NCBI GenBank assembly: GCA_021790375.1
Contig: JAJYEB010000099.1
Coordinates: 1-7,057 of the forward strand
Reading direction: 5' to 3'
Length of the DNA stretch: 7,057 nucleotides
Origin: Chloroflexota bacterium
Lineage (GTDB): Bacteria > Chloroflexota > Limnocylindria > Limnocylindrales > CSP1-4
Made by a program: the position numbers and the translations under genes. The notes below the pieces were generated by a model. The model did no database searches. It was not told the origin of the DNA and was given only the letters and a program-made list of their open reading frames with translations. Positions 1 through 5,158 of this stretch are shown one piece after another. The stretch's first letter is position 1, and each line of letters begins with the position of its first letter.

Positions 1-1
1 C

Positions 2-349
2 ATCATCGCTGCCGAGCCGATGCCGGGCGAGAACGTGCAGGGGCTCCGGTCGCTCGACGAAGGGTTCGTGCCGGAGGTCTTCGACCCGTCGATCCTCGAT
101 GCGAAGTACCTGGTCTCGAACGGCGACGCGATCGCGGCGCTGCGGGCGCTGACCGAACGCGAGGGGATCTTCGCGGGGGTCTCGTCGGGCGCCGCGCTGG
201 TGGCGGCGGCCAGGGTCGCCCGCGAGATGGAGCACGGCACGATCGTGGTGCTGCTCGCGGACGGGGGCTGGAAGTACCTGTCGGGCGGGATCTGGACGCG
301 CGATCTCGACGAGATGGAGCGCGACCTGGAATCGCGGAGCTGGTGGTGA
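2..349 (+). CDS. cysM: CysM-type cysteine synthase (O-phosphoserine sulfhydrylase), 3' part only
   Basis: The last 115 residues of a PLP-dependent fold-type II cysteine synthase; the start and the PLP lysine lie left of the window. Visible landmarks are GLRSLDEGFVPE (residues 14-25), the GIFAGVSSGAA stretch (55-65), whose serine contacts the PLP ring nitrogen in the family, and the tail ADGGWKYLSGG (86-96) followed by an acidic helix ending in SWW. This tail closely resembles the C-terminus of mycobacterial CysM, which uses O-phosphoserine and the thiocarboxylated carrier CysO instead of O-acetylserine and free sulfide. That substrate choice is inferred from the tail and from the Mec-type peptidase gene that follows with a 4-base overlap. 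A plain O-acetylserine sulfhydrylase (CysK) or cystathionine beta-synthase is less likely. The acidic C-terminal helix fits the mobile tail that gates the active site in CysM. Confidence 0.9.
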   Translation: MIAAEPMPGENVQGLRSLDEGFVPEVFDPSILDAKYLVSNGDAIAALRALTEREGIFAGVSSGAALVAAARVAREMEHGTIVVLLADGGWKYLSGGIWTRDLDEMERDLESRSWW

Positions 350-453
350 GCGAGGGTTCACCGGTCGCCGCGGGTTCGTCGGCTGCCGCGGGCTCGTCGG
401 TCACTGGGGGCTCGTCGGTTGCCGCGGGCACGTCGGCTACCGGGGCCTCGTCA
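346..453 (+). repeat. In-frame 18-bp tandem repeat encoding the Mec N-terminus
   Basis: Five clear units of 18 bp occupy 364-381, 382-399, 400-417, 418-435 and 436-453. They encode VAAGSS, AAAGSS, VTGGSS, VAAGTS and ATGASS. The stretch 346-363 (VSEGSP) matches the first clear unit at about 12 of 18 bases, so the start codon may itself lie in a decayed unit. The period is a multiple of three, so unit gain or loss keeps the frame. The encoded tail is expected to be flexible and without structure. Confidence 0.85.
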
Positions 454-870
454 GCCGCCCGTCTGCCACGCGTGCTTCGCGACGAGCTTGTCGCCTGGGC
501 CAGGGCCGGCTATCCGAACGAGGCCTGCGGCATCCTTGCCGGCACCCGCCCCCACGACGAGGGCGGCGCCCCGCTCGCGTTCCACGGCCTCACGAACGCC
601 GCGGGCTCGCCGTACCGCTACCTGATCGATCCCCAGGAGCAGCTCCGGCTGATGCTGGCCCTCGACGACGCCGATCAGGTCGCCTGGGGGATCTTCCACT
701 CGCATGTCCGCTCTCCCGCGGAGCCATCACCGACCGACATCGGGCTCGCCTTCTATCCCGACGCGCTCTACCTGCTCTGCTCGCTGGCCGACATGGACGC
801 GCCGGTCGTGCGTGCCTGGCGGATCCGCGACGGCGCGGTGACGGAAGTCCCGCTCGAGATCGACGGCTAG
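346..870 (+). CDS. mec: Mec-like M67 (JAMM/MPN) metallopeptidase with repeat-encoded N-terminal tail
   Basis: Zinc-dependent JAB1/MPN peptidase. Numbered from the GTG at 343, the full JAMM set is present: Glu60 in PNEACGIL, then HSH at 119-121, seven residues, and S-P-T-D at 129-132 (zinc ligands His119, His121, Asp132). In the mycobacterial CysO/CysM/Mec route such an enzyme releases cysteine from the CysO-cysteine adduct; the same job is inferred here from the overlapping cysM. I prefer the GTG at 346: it gives the common 4-base GTGA overlap with the cysM stop, and GGAG at 336-339 is 6 bases upstream. The GTG at 343 would leave only 3 bases. The catalytic domain begins near Arg40. The roughly 36 residues before it are a low-complexity Ala/Gly/Ser tail made of 18-bp repeats, absent from the ordinary compact family, with no signal peptide or membrane segment. 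The next possible start (GTG at 472) would cut into the first helix. Confidence 0.9.
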   Translation: MSEGSPVAAGSSAAAGSSVTGGSSVAAGTSATGASSAARLPRVLRDELVAWARAGYPNEACGILAGTRPHDEGGAPLAFHGLTNAAGSPYRYLIDPQEQLRLMLALDDADQVAWGIFHSHVRSPAEPSPTDIGLAFYPDALYLLCSLADMDAPVVRAWRIRDGAVTEVPLEIDG

Positions 871-905
871 ACCGGGAATACACACGGCTAGACCGGGACT
901 ACACC
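864..905. repeat. 21-bp tandem duplication across the convergent gene ends
   Basis: Two adjacent 21-bp copies (864-884 and 885-905) match at 19 of 21 positions; each opens with CGGCTAGACCGGGA. The TAG stop of mec (868-870) is in copy one. Copy two carries the same TAG plus CTA at 899-901, which is the TAG stop of the leftward neighbour. The duplication therefore spans the whole 28-base gap and both stops. No hairpin or T-run suggests a terminator here. Confidence 0.85.
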
Positions 906-1462
906 GGGCGCACGCCGCGCAGATCGTCGGTCATCGCAGGCCCCAGGATCCGAACTCCGTCAAGGGCCGCCGCCACGTGCCCGTCGCCGCGGCGCCTCGC
1001 CCGGTCGAGCTGATCGTCCGTCAGGAGCAGCGGGGTCACCGCCCGCCCGAGCCGCATCCCCATGAGGGCAAGCCTCGCCACCAGGCCGCCGGGATCCTCG
1101 ATCTCCCCGACGACGAGCAGGTCGAGGTCGGCGTACGTCAGCGTACGCCCGGGCTGAGTGATCGGACCGTACACGTACACCGCGGAGACGCGTTCACCAC
1201 GGAGCCGTTCCGCAACCGGAAGGTCGACCAGGGCGGTCGCGTATGCCATCGGATAGTGGACGCTGTCACGGTTCGGCCCGAACCGATCCCGGCCGGCCCG
1301 ACGCGAGCGCTGGACGATGCCCCGTTTCTCCAGGGTGGCAAGCGCCGACTCCGCCGGAGTGTAGGCAAGGGCCGCCGCGTGCGAAACGCCCGCGATCGAG
1401 AGTGGAGCGGCCGGGTGCAGCATCAGCGCGGTGTTGACCCGCGCCAGCGAGTGCGGAAGCAT
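899..1462 (-). CDS. Winged-helix DNA-binding domain fused to a divergent minimal nucleotidyltransferase
   Basis: Protein of 187 residues. Residues about 5-70 look like a MarR/ArsR-type winged helix: a leading helix, then ALAYTPAESALATLEKRGIVQR (helix-turn-helix and recognition helix), a basic wing RSRRAGRDRFGPN, and an NRDSVHYP exit typical of the linker in such fusions. Residues about 93-150 resemble a pol-beta-type nucleotidyltransferase: AVYVYGPITQPG followed by YADLDLLVVG, with the DxD pair at Asp112 and Asp114. The usual GS of the first loop reads GP (99-100). The strand that normally carries a third carboxylate reads AVTPLLLT, with no Asp or Glu. Catalysis is therefore doubtful, and a regulatory or antitoxin-like role is possible. 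The ATG at 1462 is chosen because GGAGG stands 7 bases upstream; the frame stays open further but that extension is proline/arginine-rich and unlike a protein. No HEPN-type partner is adjacent. Confidence 0.75.
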   Translation of the reverse strand: MLPHSLARVNTALMLHPAAPLSIAGVSHAAALAYTPAESALATLEKRGIVQRSRRAGRDRFGPNRDSVHYPMAYATALVDLPVAERLRGERVSAVYVYGPITQPGRTLTYADLDLLVVGEIEDPGGLVARLALMGMRLGRAVTPLLLTDDQLDRARRRGDGHVAAALDGVRILGPAMTDDLRGVRPV

Positions 1463-1469
1463 CCTGGAT

Positions 1470-1474
1470 CCTCC
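1470..1474 (-). promoter_or_regulatory. Shine-Dalgarno site of the winged-helix/nucleotidyltransferase gene
   Basis: On the minus strand the bases before the ATG at 1462 read GGAGG, then ATCCAGG, then ATG. This 7-base spacing decides the start against the longer open frame that runs up to 1669. Confidence 0.8.
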
Positions 1475-1511
1475 GATCGGCGGGATGCAGGACGGCGGCG
1501 GACGGGAGCGA

Positions 1512-1592
1512 TGCGGCGGCTGAGGCGGGCCGCGGCGGCTGAGGCGGATTGCGGCAGGGCGCATTGCGGCGGCTGAGGCGGGCCGCGGCGGC
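1512..1592. repeat. 28-bp perfect direct repeat with a third partial copy
   Basis: The 28 bases at 1512-1539 recur exactly at 1565-1592. The inner 16-mer GCGGCGGCTGAGGCGG occurs three times, at 1513-1528, 1532-1547 and 1566-1581. It lies 50-130 bases upstream of the nucleotidyltransferase start, so it falls in that gene's leader or promoter region. The spacings of the 16-mer (19 and 34 bases) are not multiples of three, as expected for non-coding DNA. Confidence 0.85.
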
Positions 1593-1662
1593 GCGCGTGC
1601 TGTGCACCGACTGACCACCGCGTCTGGCTCACGCGTCCCGCCGAATGCCCTCGGCGAGCGGG

Positions 1663-1675
1663 CATACAAAGTATG
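1663..1675. promoter_or_regulatory. Palindrome CATACAAAGTATG, copy 1
   Basis: Inverted repeat with arms CATAC and GTATG around AAA. It is an AT-rich island in very GC-rich DNA, about 200 bases upstream of the nucleotidyltransferase start. An identical 13-mer occurs at 2011-2023, and both are followed by G. The form suits an operator for a dimeric regulator, but I cannot assign a family. Confidence 0.4.
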
Positions 1676-1870
1676 GCGCGGACGCCGATCTGCGTCACCA
1701 TGTCGGCTGCGACCCGCTCGTCATCGCCGAAACCCTGGTCTGCGCACCCGCCGTATTGGCGTGGTGATCCGTGCGCGGTCGTCTGCCCCTCGTCTGAGCG
1801 GCGATGCCTGCCCCCCTTCGTGTCCGCACCGGCGGTCCGCGTACCCGCGACCCCGCCTGATGCCGGCGCG

Positions 1871-1912
1871 GCGGCCCAGTTACCCGCGCAGGCGGCCCAG
1901 CCACCCGCGCGG
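1871..1912. repeat. 21-bp tandem repeat, two copies
   Basis: Copies at 1871-1891 and 1892-1912 agree at 18 of 21 positions; both begin GCGGCCCAG and share ACCCGCGC. It lies in the non-coding stretch between the EamA and nucleotidyltransferase genes. Confidence 0.75.
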
Positions 1913-2010
1913 CGACCATGCCCAGGCGTGCGACCGCGATGTCCGCGCAGGAGAACTGGCGGCCGCGAGGCGCGAACCCGATCCCCGTCGGCGGACAACG
2001 GTCCATCTGC

Positions 2011-2023
2011 CATACAAAGTATG
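2011..2023. promoter_or_regulatory. Palindrome CATACAAAGTATG, copy 2
   Basis: Same 13-mer as at 1663-1675, here with arms extended to 6 bases (CCATAC / GTATGG, 2010-2024). It sits about 80 bases beyond the EamA stop and directly abuts the 30-bp tandem repeat. A protein-binding site is inferred; an element end is another possibility. Confidence 0.4.
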
Positions 2024-2079
2024 GTCGGCCGGAGGGGGGTTGCCGGGACGATGGTCGGCCGAAGGGGGCTGCCGGGACG
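2021..2079. repeat. Tandem repeat of about 30 bp, two copies
   Basis: Copies at 2021-2050 and 2051-2079 both start ATGGTCGGCCG and end TGCCGGGACG. They differ by a one-base length change in the G-run and a couple of substitutions. The first copy begins inside the right arm of the 2011-2023 palindrome. It lies just downstream of the EamA stop. Confidence 0.85.
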
Positions 2080-2105
2080 GGGCGGGGGCGCCGTACCGCC
2101 GACCT

Positions 2106-2969
2106 TCAGGCGCGGAAGACCGCGAGCAGTGCCACGCCCACGGCAATGGCTCCGACGCCCGCGACCTGGATGCGGCTTAGCCGCTCGCGGAACAGCACCC
2201 AGGCGGCGACGGCGGCGATGGCCGCGAACTCCGAGCCCAGCACGGATGCGATGGCGATCCCGTGCTCGGACGCGACGGTGTAGACGGCGAAGCCCACCAC
2301 TTCCATGAAGCCTGACAGCGTGACGAACGGCGCCGCACGCCGGGTTAGCCGCAGGTTGCGCGTGAACAGCAGCGGCAGCGCGATGAACACGAACCCGACG
2401 AGACGCGCCGGCAGGACGACCCAGGCGATCGGGAGGTCGGCGCTGACCTGTCCCGCCGAGAACAGCACGGTCCCGAACGCGAGGGCCGCGCCGAACCCGA
2501 ACAGTGCGGGAACCAGCCGCGCCGTGCGCTCGCCCCCCTTCGGTTTCGAGGATGGATCGAGCCCGGCAGCCAGGACGATGCCGCCGGCGATCAGCGCGAG
2601 CGAACCGCCGACGGCCGGCGCGATGGCTTCCCCCGCGATGGCGGCAATGACCGCGGCGACGGCTCCCTCGGCCGAGGCGATGGGTGCGACCACGCCCACT
2701 CGCCCCAGCCGCAGTCCCGCGTACTCCAGCAGGAGCCCGACCACGTTGCCGGCACCGACCAGGAAGAGCCAGAACGCCGAACGCGGGTCGAGGGCCACGG
2801 GCACGGCGAGCACGAACGGCGCCACGATCACGAGCCCGATCGTCATGACCCAGGCAAGCGTCAGACGGGCGCCGATCAGTCGGCTCGCCTCCGCCGACGA
2901 CATCGTGGTCACGGTCCAGCAGAGGGCCGCTCCGAGTCCCCCGAGGATCGCGATGGTCGTCCCGGTCAC
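2106..2969 (-). CDS. EamA/DMT-family permease
   Basis: A 287-residue integral membrane protein with about ten hydrophobic helices arranged as two EamA halves. Half one (about 5-136) ends with YAGLRLGRVGVVAPIASAEG; half two (about 152-285) has the matching YTVASEHGIAIASVLGSEF, then the family ending WVLFRERLSRIQVAGVGAI and a final hydrophobic helix. Length is typical of the ten-TM members. The polar basic stretch DPSSKPKGGERTAR (138-151) is the cytosolic link between halves. Members export amino acids, metabolites or drugs by proton exchange; the substrate cannot be told here. The GTG at 2969 is used because the first helix follows at once; no good Shine-Dalgarno site is seen. The 58-base gap to the upstream channel gene would allow co-transcription. 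Confidence 0.85.
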   Translation of the reverse strand: MTGTTIAILGGLGAALCWTVTTMSSAEASRLIGARLTLAWVMTIGLVIVAPFVLAVPVALDPRSAFWLFLVGAGNVVGLLLEYAGLRLGRVGVVAPIASAEGAVAAVIAAIAGEAIAPAVGGSLALIAGGIVLAAGLDPSSKPKGGERTARLVPALFGFGAALAFGTVLFSAGQVSADLPIAWVVLPARLVGFVFIALPLLFTRNLRLTRRAAPFVTLSGFMEVVGFAVYTVASEHGIAIASVLGSEFAAIAAVAAWVLFRERLSRIQVAGVGAIAVGVALLAVFRA

Positions 2970-3042
2970 AGGCGCGTGCCGCGAGTACCAATCCCGGGCG
3001 CGTACGGGCGCGTGCCCCGCGTACCCGTCACGGGCGCGTGCC
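2965..3042. repeat. GGCGCGTGCC-type direct repeats between channel and permease genes
   Basis: GTCACAGGCGCGTGCC (2965-2980) returns as GTCACGGGCGCGTGCC (3027-3042), 15 of 16 bases. Between them GGGCGCGT occurs again twice (2996-3003 and 3006-3013), and the two GCGCGTGCC blocks at 2973 and 3008 are each followed by a CG-GTACC-like stretch. The outer copies cover the GTG start of the permease and the TGA stop of the channel, so the repeat also writes the last channel residues. Confidence 0.7.
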
Positions 3043-4182
3043 GGGCGCGCGATCAGGCCCCGGGTCCGCGTCCGCCTCGATATCCCGGCCGGCCTGGTCG
3101 TGGTGGTGCGCGGCGGCCGTCAGTTCGTGCACGACCGACCCCGTCGCAGCGTGCTCCTCGACCCACCGCGCGGCGGGCACGGCCCAGTACTCCGCCAGCG
3201 CATCGAGCCTGCCCGAGTACGCCGCGCGCGCCTGCTCGAACGCCGGCCACGCCACGTCGATCGGTTCCAGCTCGTAGCCGGCAGTCGAAAGGCGGCGGTG
3301 CGCCTCGATGAAGTCGGCCGGCGTCACCCCGGAGCCCTCGTGCCGCAGGCCGACGAAGTTGCTGATGTCCTCGGCGAAGTGGCCCCCGACCCGCCTGGTG
3401 AGCTCTGCCTGTGCTCGCGACACGCCGCGGATCGTGGTGATCACGAGGGTGGCCGCGTCGAGCACTGCCCCGAGTGAGCTGACCCACGACATGTTGTCGT
3501 GGCTGGACCGGAAATACCCGAGGATCGGGTACGCGACGTGGGTGTCGAGCACCTCGGCCGACCAGCGTTCCCAGTCGGCGAAGAGCGCGGGCAGCTCTGC
3601 CGTGATTCCGAGCTCGGCGTACGTCTCCAGCAGCACGATCGCCGACGGTGGCGCGCCCGCCCGTGCCTGCAGCGTCACGATCAGGATCTCCCGGCGCTGG
3701 AACGAGCCGAACAGCGAGAACAGGTACGTGATCACGAGCGCGACCACACCCAGCCCGTTGGCCGCCGCCGTGAGCGCCACGATCCTCGCGAGCGGCCCGG
3801 CCGCCAGCACGTCGCCGAAGCCGAGCGTCAGCACCGACGTGCCCGCGAAGTAGATGGTCGTACCCAGGTCGGCCGGAACCGGACGCAGCTCTCCCCGCAG
3901 CGCGTACAGCACCAGGCCGTACCCGAGCACCAGCACGACCAACCAGCAGATGAGCAGGGCGATCACCAGGGCAGGCGCGTAGATGCCGAGGATCCGCTCC
4001 CGGCTGAGCCCGTTGCCGAGCCTCCGGCCCATGAAGCGCCAGCCGCGCCAGCTGAGCGCGGTCAGGTGGCGTGCGATCCGGAATCGTCCAGGGGTCGGGC
4101 GGGGCACCACCACCGTCTCGAACACGTCCAGCAGGACGAGTGCGATGCAGAACGCGCCGGCGACGAAGGCGAGGGGCTCCAT
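3028..4182 (-). CDS. Potassium-channel-like membrane protein with large cytosolic C-terminal domain
   Basis: A 384-residue protein. Hydrophobic helices are at about 4-26, 66-94 and 131-158. Between the last two lies a pore loop with the selectivity filter TLGFGD (119-124), a variant of the TVGYGD type, so the pore unit is the two-helix ion-channel fold (Ion_trans_2) that works as a tetramer. A basic linker (28-63, rich in Arg) joins the extra N-terminal helix to the pore. The remaining roughly 225 residues are soluble and mostly helical, with many Trp, Tyr and His, and do not show the Rossmann glycine motif of an RCK/TrkA-N gate, so gating is unknown. The tail after about 362 is charged and proline-rich and is partly encoded by the flanking repeat. 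The ATG at 4182 is just ahead of the first helix; the Shine-Dalgarno match is weak. The upstream gap contains a 20-bp tandem array. Confidence 0.82.
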   Translation of the reverse strand: MEPLAFVAGAFCIALVLLDVFETVVVPRPTPGRFRIARHLTALSWRGWRFMGRRLGNGLSRERILGIYAPALVIALLICWLVVLVLGYGLVLYALRGELRPVPADLGTTIYFAGTSVLTLGFGDVLAAGPLARIVALTAAANGLGVVALVITYLFSLFGSFQRREILIVTLQARAGAPPSAIVLLETYAELGITAELPALFADWERWSAEVLDTHVAYPILGYFRSSHDNMSWVSSLGAVLDAATLVITTIRGVSRAQAELTRRVGGHFAEDISNFVGLRHEGSGVTPADFIEAHRRLSTAGYELEPIDVAWPAFEQARAAYSGRLDALAEYWAVPAARWVEEHAATGSVVHELTAAAHHHDQAGRDIEADADPGPDRAPGTRP

Positions 4183-4232
4183 GTGCGCCGATCATCCCAT
4201 GGCGCGCCTGAGTGCGGAAGCGCGTGGGGCGT

Positions 4233-4263
4233 GCAACCGCGCGGGTGGGCGCAACCGCGCGGG
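4233..4263. repeat. 13-bp direct repeat GCAACCGCGCGGG, two copies
   Basis: Identical 13-mers at 4233-4245 and 4251-4263 (period 18), about 50-80 bases upstream of the channel start and immediately before the 20-bp array. Confidence 0.75.
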
Positions 4264-4280
4264 AGCGCGGACGAGCCGGC

Positions 4281-4382
4281 ATGCCGGAGGCGCGGACGCT
4301 GGGCCGGAAGCGCGGACGCTGGGCCGGAAGCGCGGACGCTGGACCGGGAAAGCGCGGACGCTGTGCCGGAAGCGGGGACGCG
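4281..4382. repeat. 20-bp tandem array upstream of the channel gene
   Basis: Five consecutive units: 4281-4300, 4301-4320, 4321-4340, 4341-4362 (two extra bases) and 4363-4382. The consensus is GGGCCGGAAGCGCGGACGCT; units two and three are identical. A sixth, decayed unit may lie at 4261-4280. The period is not a multiple of three and the array sits between the SHOCT stop and the channel start, so it is non-coding. Confidence 0.9.
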
Positions 4383-4395
4383 TCCTCCCGCGCGG

Positions 4396-4677
4396 CTACT
4401 TCGGCGGCGGTTGCGGCGGGCGCGTGCGCCTCAGGACCTCGAGCCGCTGCTCGAACTCGTCCGCTGGAATCTCACCCCGGGCAAACCGCGCCCGCAGGAT
4501 CTCTTCCGGGTCGTCCGGCTGGGGCTGTTGAGTCCAGGACCGGTCCGGCGCGCGGGATCCGGAGAACAGGCGCACCGCCAGCAGGACGATGAGCCCGATG
4601 AGGACGAGCCAGAAGAGCAACCCGATGATCCCGCCGACCCAGCCACCCGGGCCGGTGTGCCAACCCCAGTACATCAT
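4396..4677 (-). CDS. Small membrane-anchored SHOCT-domain protein
   Basis: A 93-residue protein. A Trp/Gly-rich N-terminus (MYWGWHTGPGGW) leads into one strong membrane helix at about 15-40, then a polar linker (SGSRAPDRSWTQQPQPD), then the SHOCT motif at about 56-84: DPEEILRARFARGEIPADEF followed by a short helix with Leu and Arg. SHOCT is a short helical module found at the ends of many bacterial membrane proteins and thought to mediate oligomerisation; this helix-plus-SHOCT layout is common and of unknown function. The tail is proline-rich. Two ATG codons are adjacent at the start (4677 and 4674); there is no strong Shine-Dalgarno site. Confidence 0.82.
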   Translation of the reverse strand: MMYWGWHTGPGGWVGGIIGLLFWLVLIGLIVLLAVRLFSGSRAPDRSWTQQPQPDDPEEILRARFARGEIPADEFEQRLEVLRRTRPPQPPPK

Positions 4678-4793
4678 GCGGTGTCACCACGGATTCGATT
4701 GCTGTCGCCCGGCGTGTGCGTCGAGCACCTGTGCATTCTTTCGCGCGTCGTTGAACCATGACTGAAAGCAGCCGCTGCCTGCCGGGGCAGTGT

Positions 4794-4869
4794 GGCGCCG
4801 AACGCCCATTGATGCCGACCGCCCGTTGGCGCCAACCGCCCATTGGTGCCAACCGCCCGTTGGCGCCAA
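4794..4869. repeat. 17-bp tandem array with embedded TTGGCGCCAA palindromes
   Basis: Units at 4794-4810, 4811-4827, 4828-4844 and 4845-4861, plus half a unit to 4869; typical unit GGCGCCAACCGCCCATT. Unit ends alternate CATT, CGTT, CATT, CGTT, so a 34-bp dimer seems to be the unit copied. The joints create the perfect palindrome TTGGCGCCAA at 4826-4835 and 4860-4869 and a one-base variant at 4843-4852. The array lies 120-190 bases upstream of the SHOCT gene and downstream of the CxCGW gene. Confidence 0.9.
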
Positions 4870-4929
4870 TGTTCACGCAATCCGCCGGGCGCGCAGATCC
4901 GCACGGCGTCCGACCGGCCTGGGAACAGG

Positions 4930-5133
4930 TCAGGCCCGCGGCCGCCGCGTCTCCGCCAGGTGCGCCTTCCAGCCGGCCGGATCGCTGTCGATGCTGCTGC
5001 CCTGCCAGCCGCACGTGCAGGTCACCTGGCGCATCCGGTGCCGGTACTCCTCGATGACGTGCTTGACGAGCGGCAGCCCGTCGGCCCCGGCCGGCTCCGG
5101 CTTTCGCGGCGGTCCCGATCGTTGCCAGTGCAT
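4930..5133 (-). CDS. Small conserved-looking CxCGW protein (possible metal binder)
   Basis: A 67-residue soluble protein that I cannot place in a named family. A Pro/Gly-rich start (MHWQRSGPPRKPEPAGADG) is followed by a helix (LVKHVIEEYRHR) and then VTCTCGWQGSSIDSDPAGWK ending in AHLAETRR. The CxC pair (Cys55 and Cys57), with GW after it and AHL further on, resembles a single knuckle that could bind zinc with two Cys and a His, but it is too small for a full zinc ribbon. The ATG at 5133 is chosen because it follows the cold-shock stop (5159) by 25 bases; a GTG at 5199 would overlap that gene. The close spacing suggests one transcript with the cold-shock gene. Confidence 0.6.
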   Translation of the reverse strand: MHWQRSGPPRKPEPAGADGLPLVKHVIEEYRHRMRQVTCTCGWQGSSIDSDPAGWKAHLAETRRPRA

Positions 5134-5158
5134 GGTCGTCCCGGGTACCCGCCGAGCG

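Larger units (their letters stand above)
1463..2105. other. 643-bp gene-free stretch rich in direct repeats and two palindromes
   Basis: Lies between two leftward genes, so its right end is downstream of the EamA gene and its left end is the leader of the nucleotidyltransferase gene. Open frames cross it on both strands, but their products are arginine/proline/alanine-rich, carry no recognisable domain, and run into antisense readings of neighbouring genes; I judge them non-coding. What it does hold is listed separately: a 28-bp direct repeat, a 21-bp tandem repeat, a roughly 30-bp tandem repeat and two copies of CATACAAAGTATG. No RNA gene or clear sigma70 promoter could be recognised. Confidence 0.6.

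Noticed and set aside
1695..2006. Leftward 103-codon frame starting just after the 2011-2023 palindrome
   Set aside because: The position after a putative operator is tempting, but there is no Shine-Dalgarno site, the product is basic and low in structure, and it contains the 21-bp tandem repeat.
1661..2031. MITE-like element bounded by the two CATACAAAGTATG copies
   Set aside because: Apart from the 13-mer, the flanks do not match as terminal inverted repeats and no target-site duplication is visible. Kept only as a question in the findings.
1602..2308. Rightward open frames of about 190-210 codons in the 1463-2105 gap
   Set aside because: They end inside the antisense of the permease, cross three repeats and two palindromes, and show no domain or ribosome-binding site.
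1423..2991. Very long leftward open frame (about 520 codons) over the gap and the permease gene
   Set aside because: It reads through the permease in another frame, its product is Arg/Gly/Ala-rich without domains, and long stop-free frames are expected in DNA of this GC content.
3499..4761. Long rightward open frame (420 codons) opposite the channel and SHOCT genes
   Set aside because: Composition (many Arg, Glu, Gln, His, Pro) is that of an antisense shadow; the opposite strand encodes recognisable membrane helices and a TLGFGD filter.
4678..4770. Promoter for the SHOCT gene (TTCAAC and an A-rich segment on the minus strand)
   Set aside because: Neither hexamer fits a sigma70 pattern at a proper spacing well enough to list.
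4281..4869. Possible CRISPR arrays at 4281-4382 and 4794-4869
   Set aside because: Units follow each other directly without unique spacers and are too short (17-20 bp); no cas gene is present.
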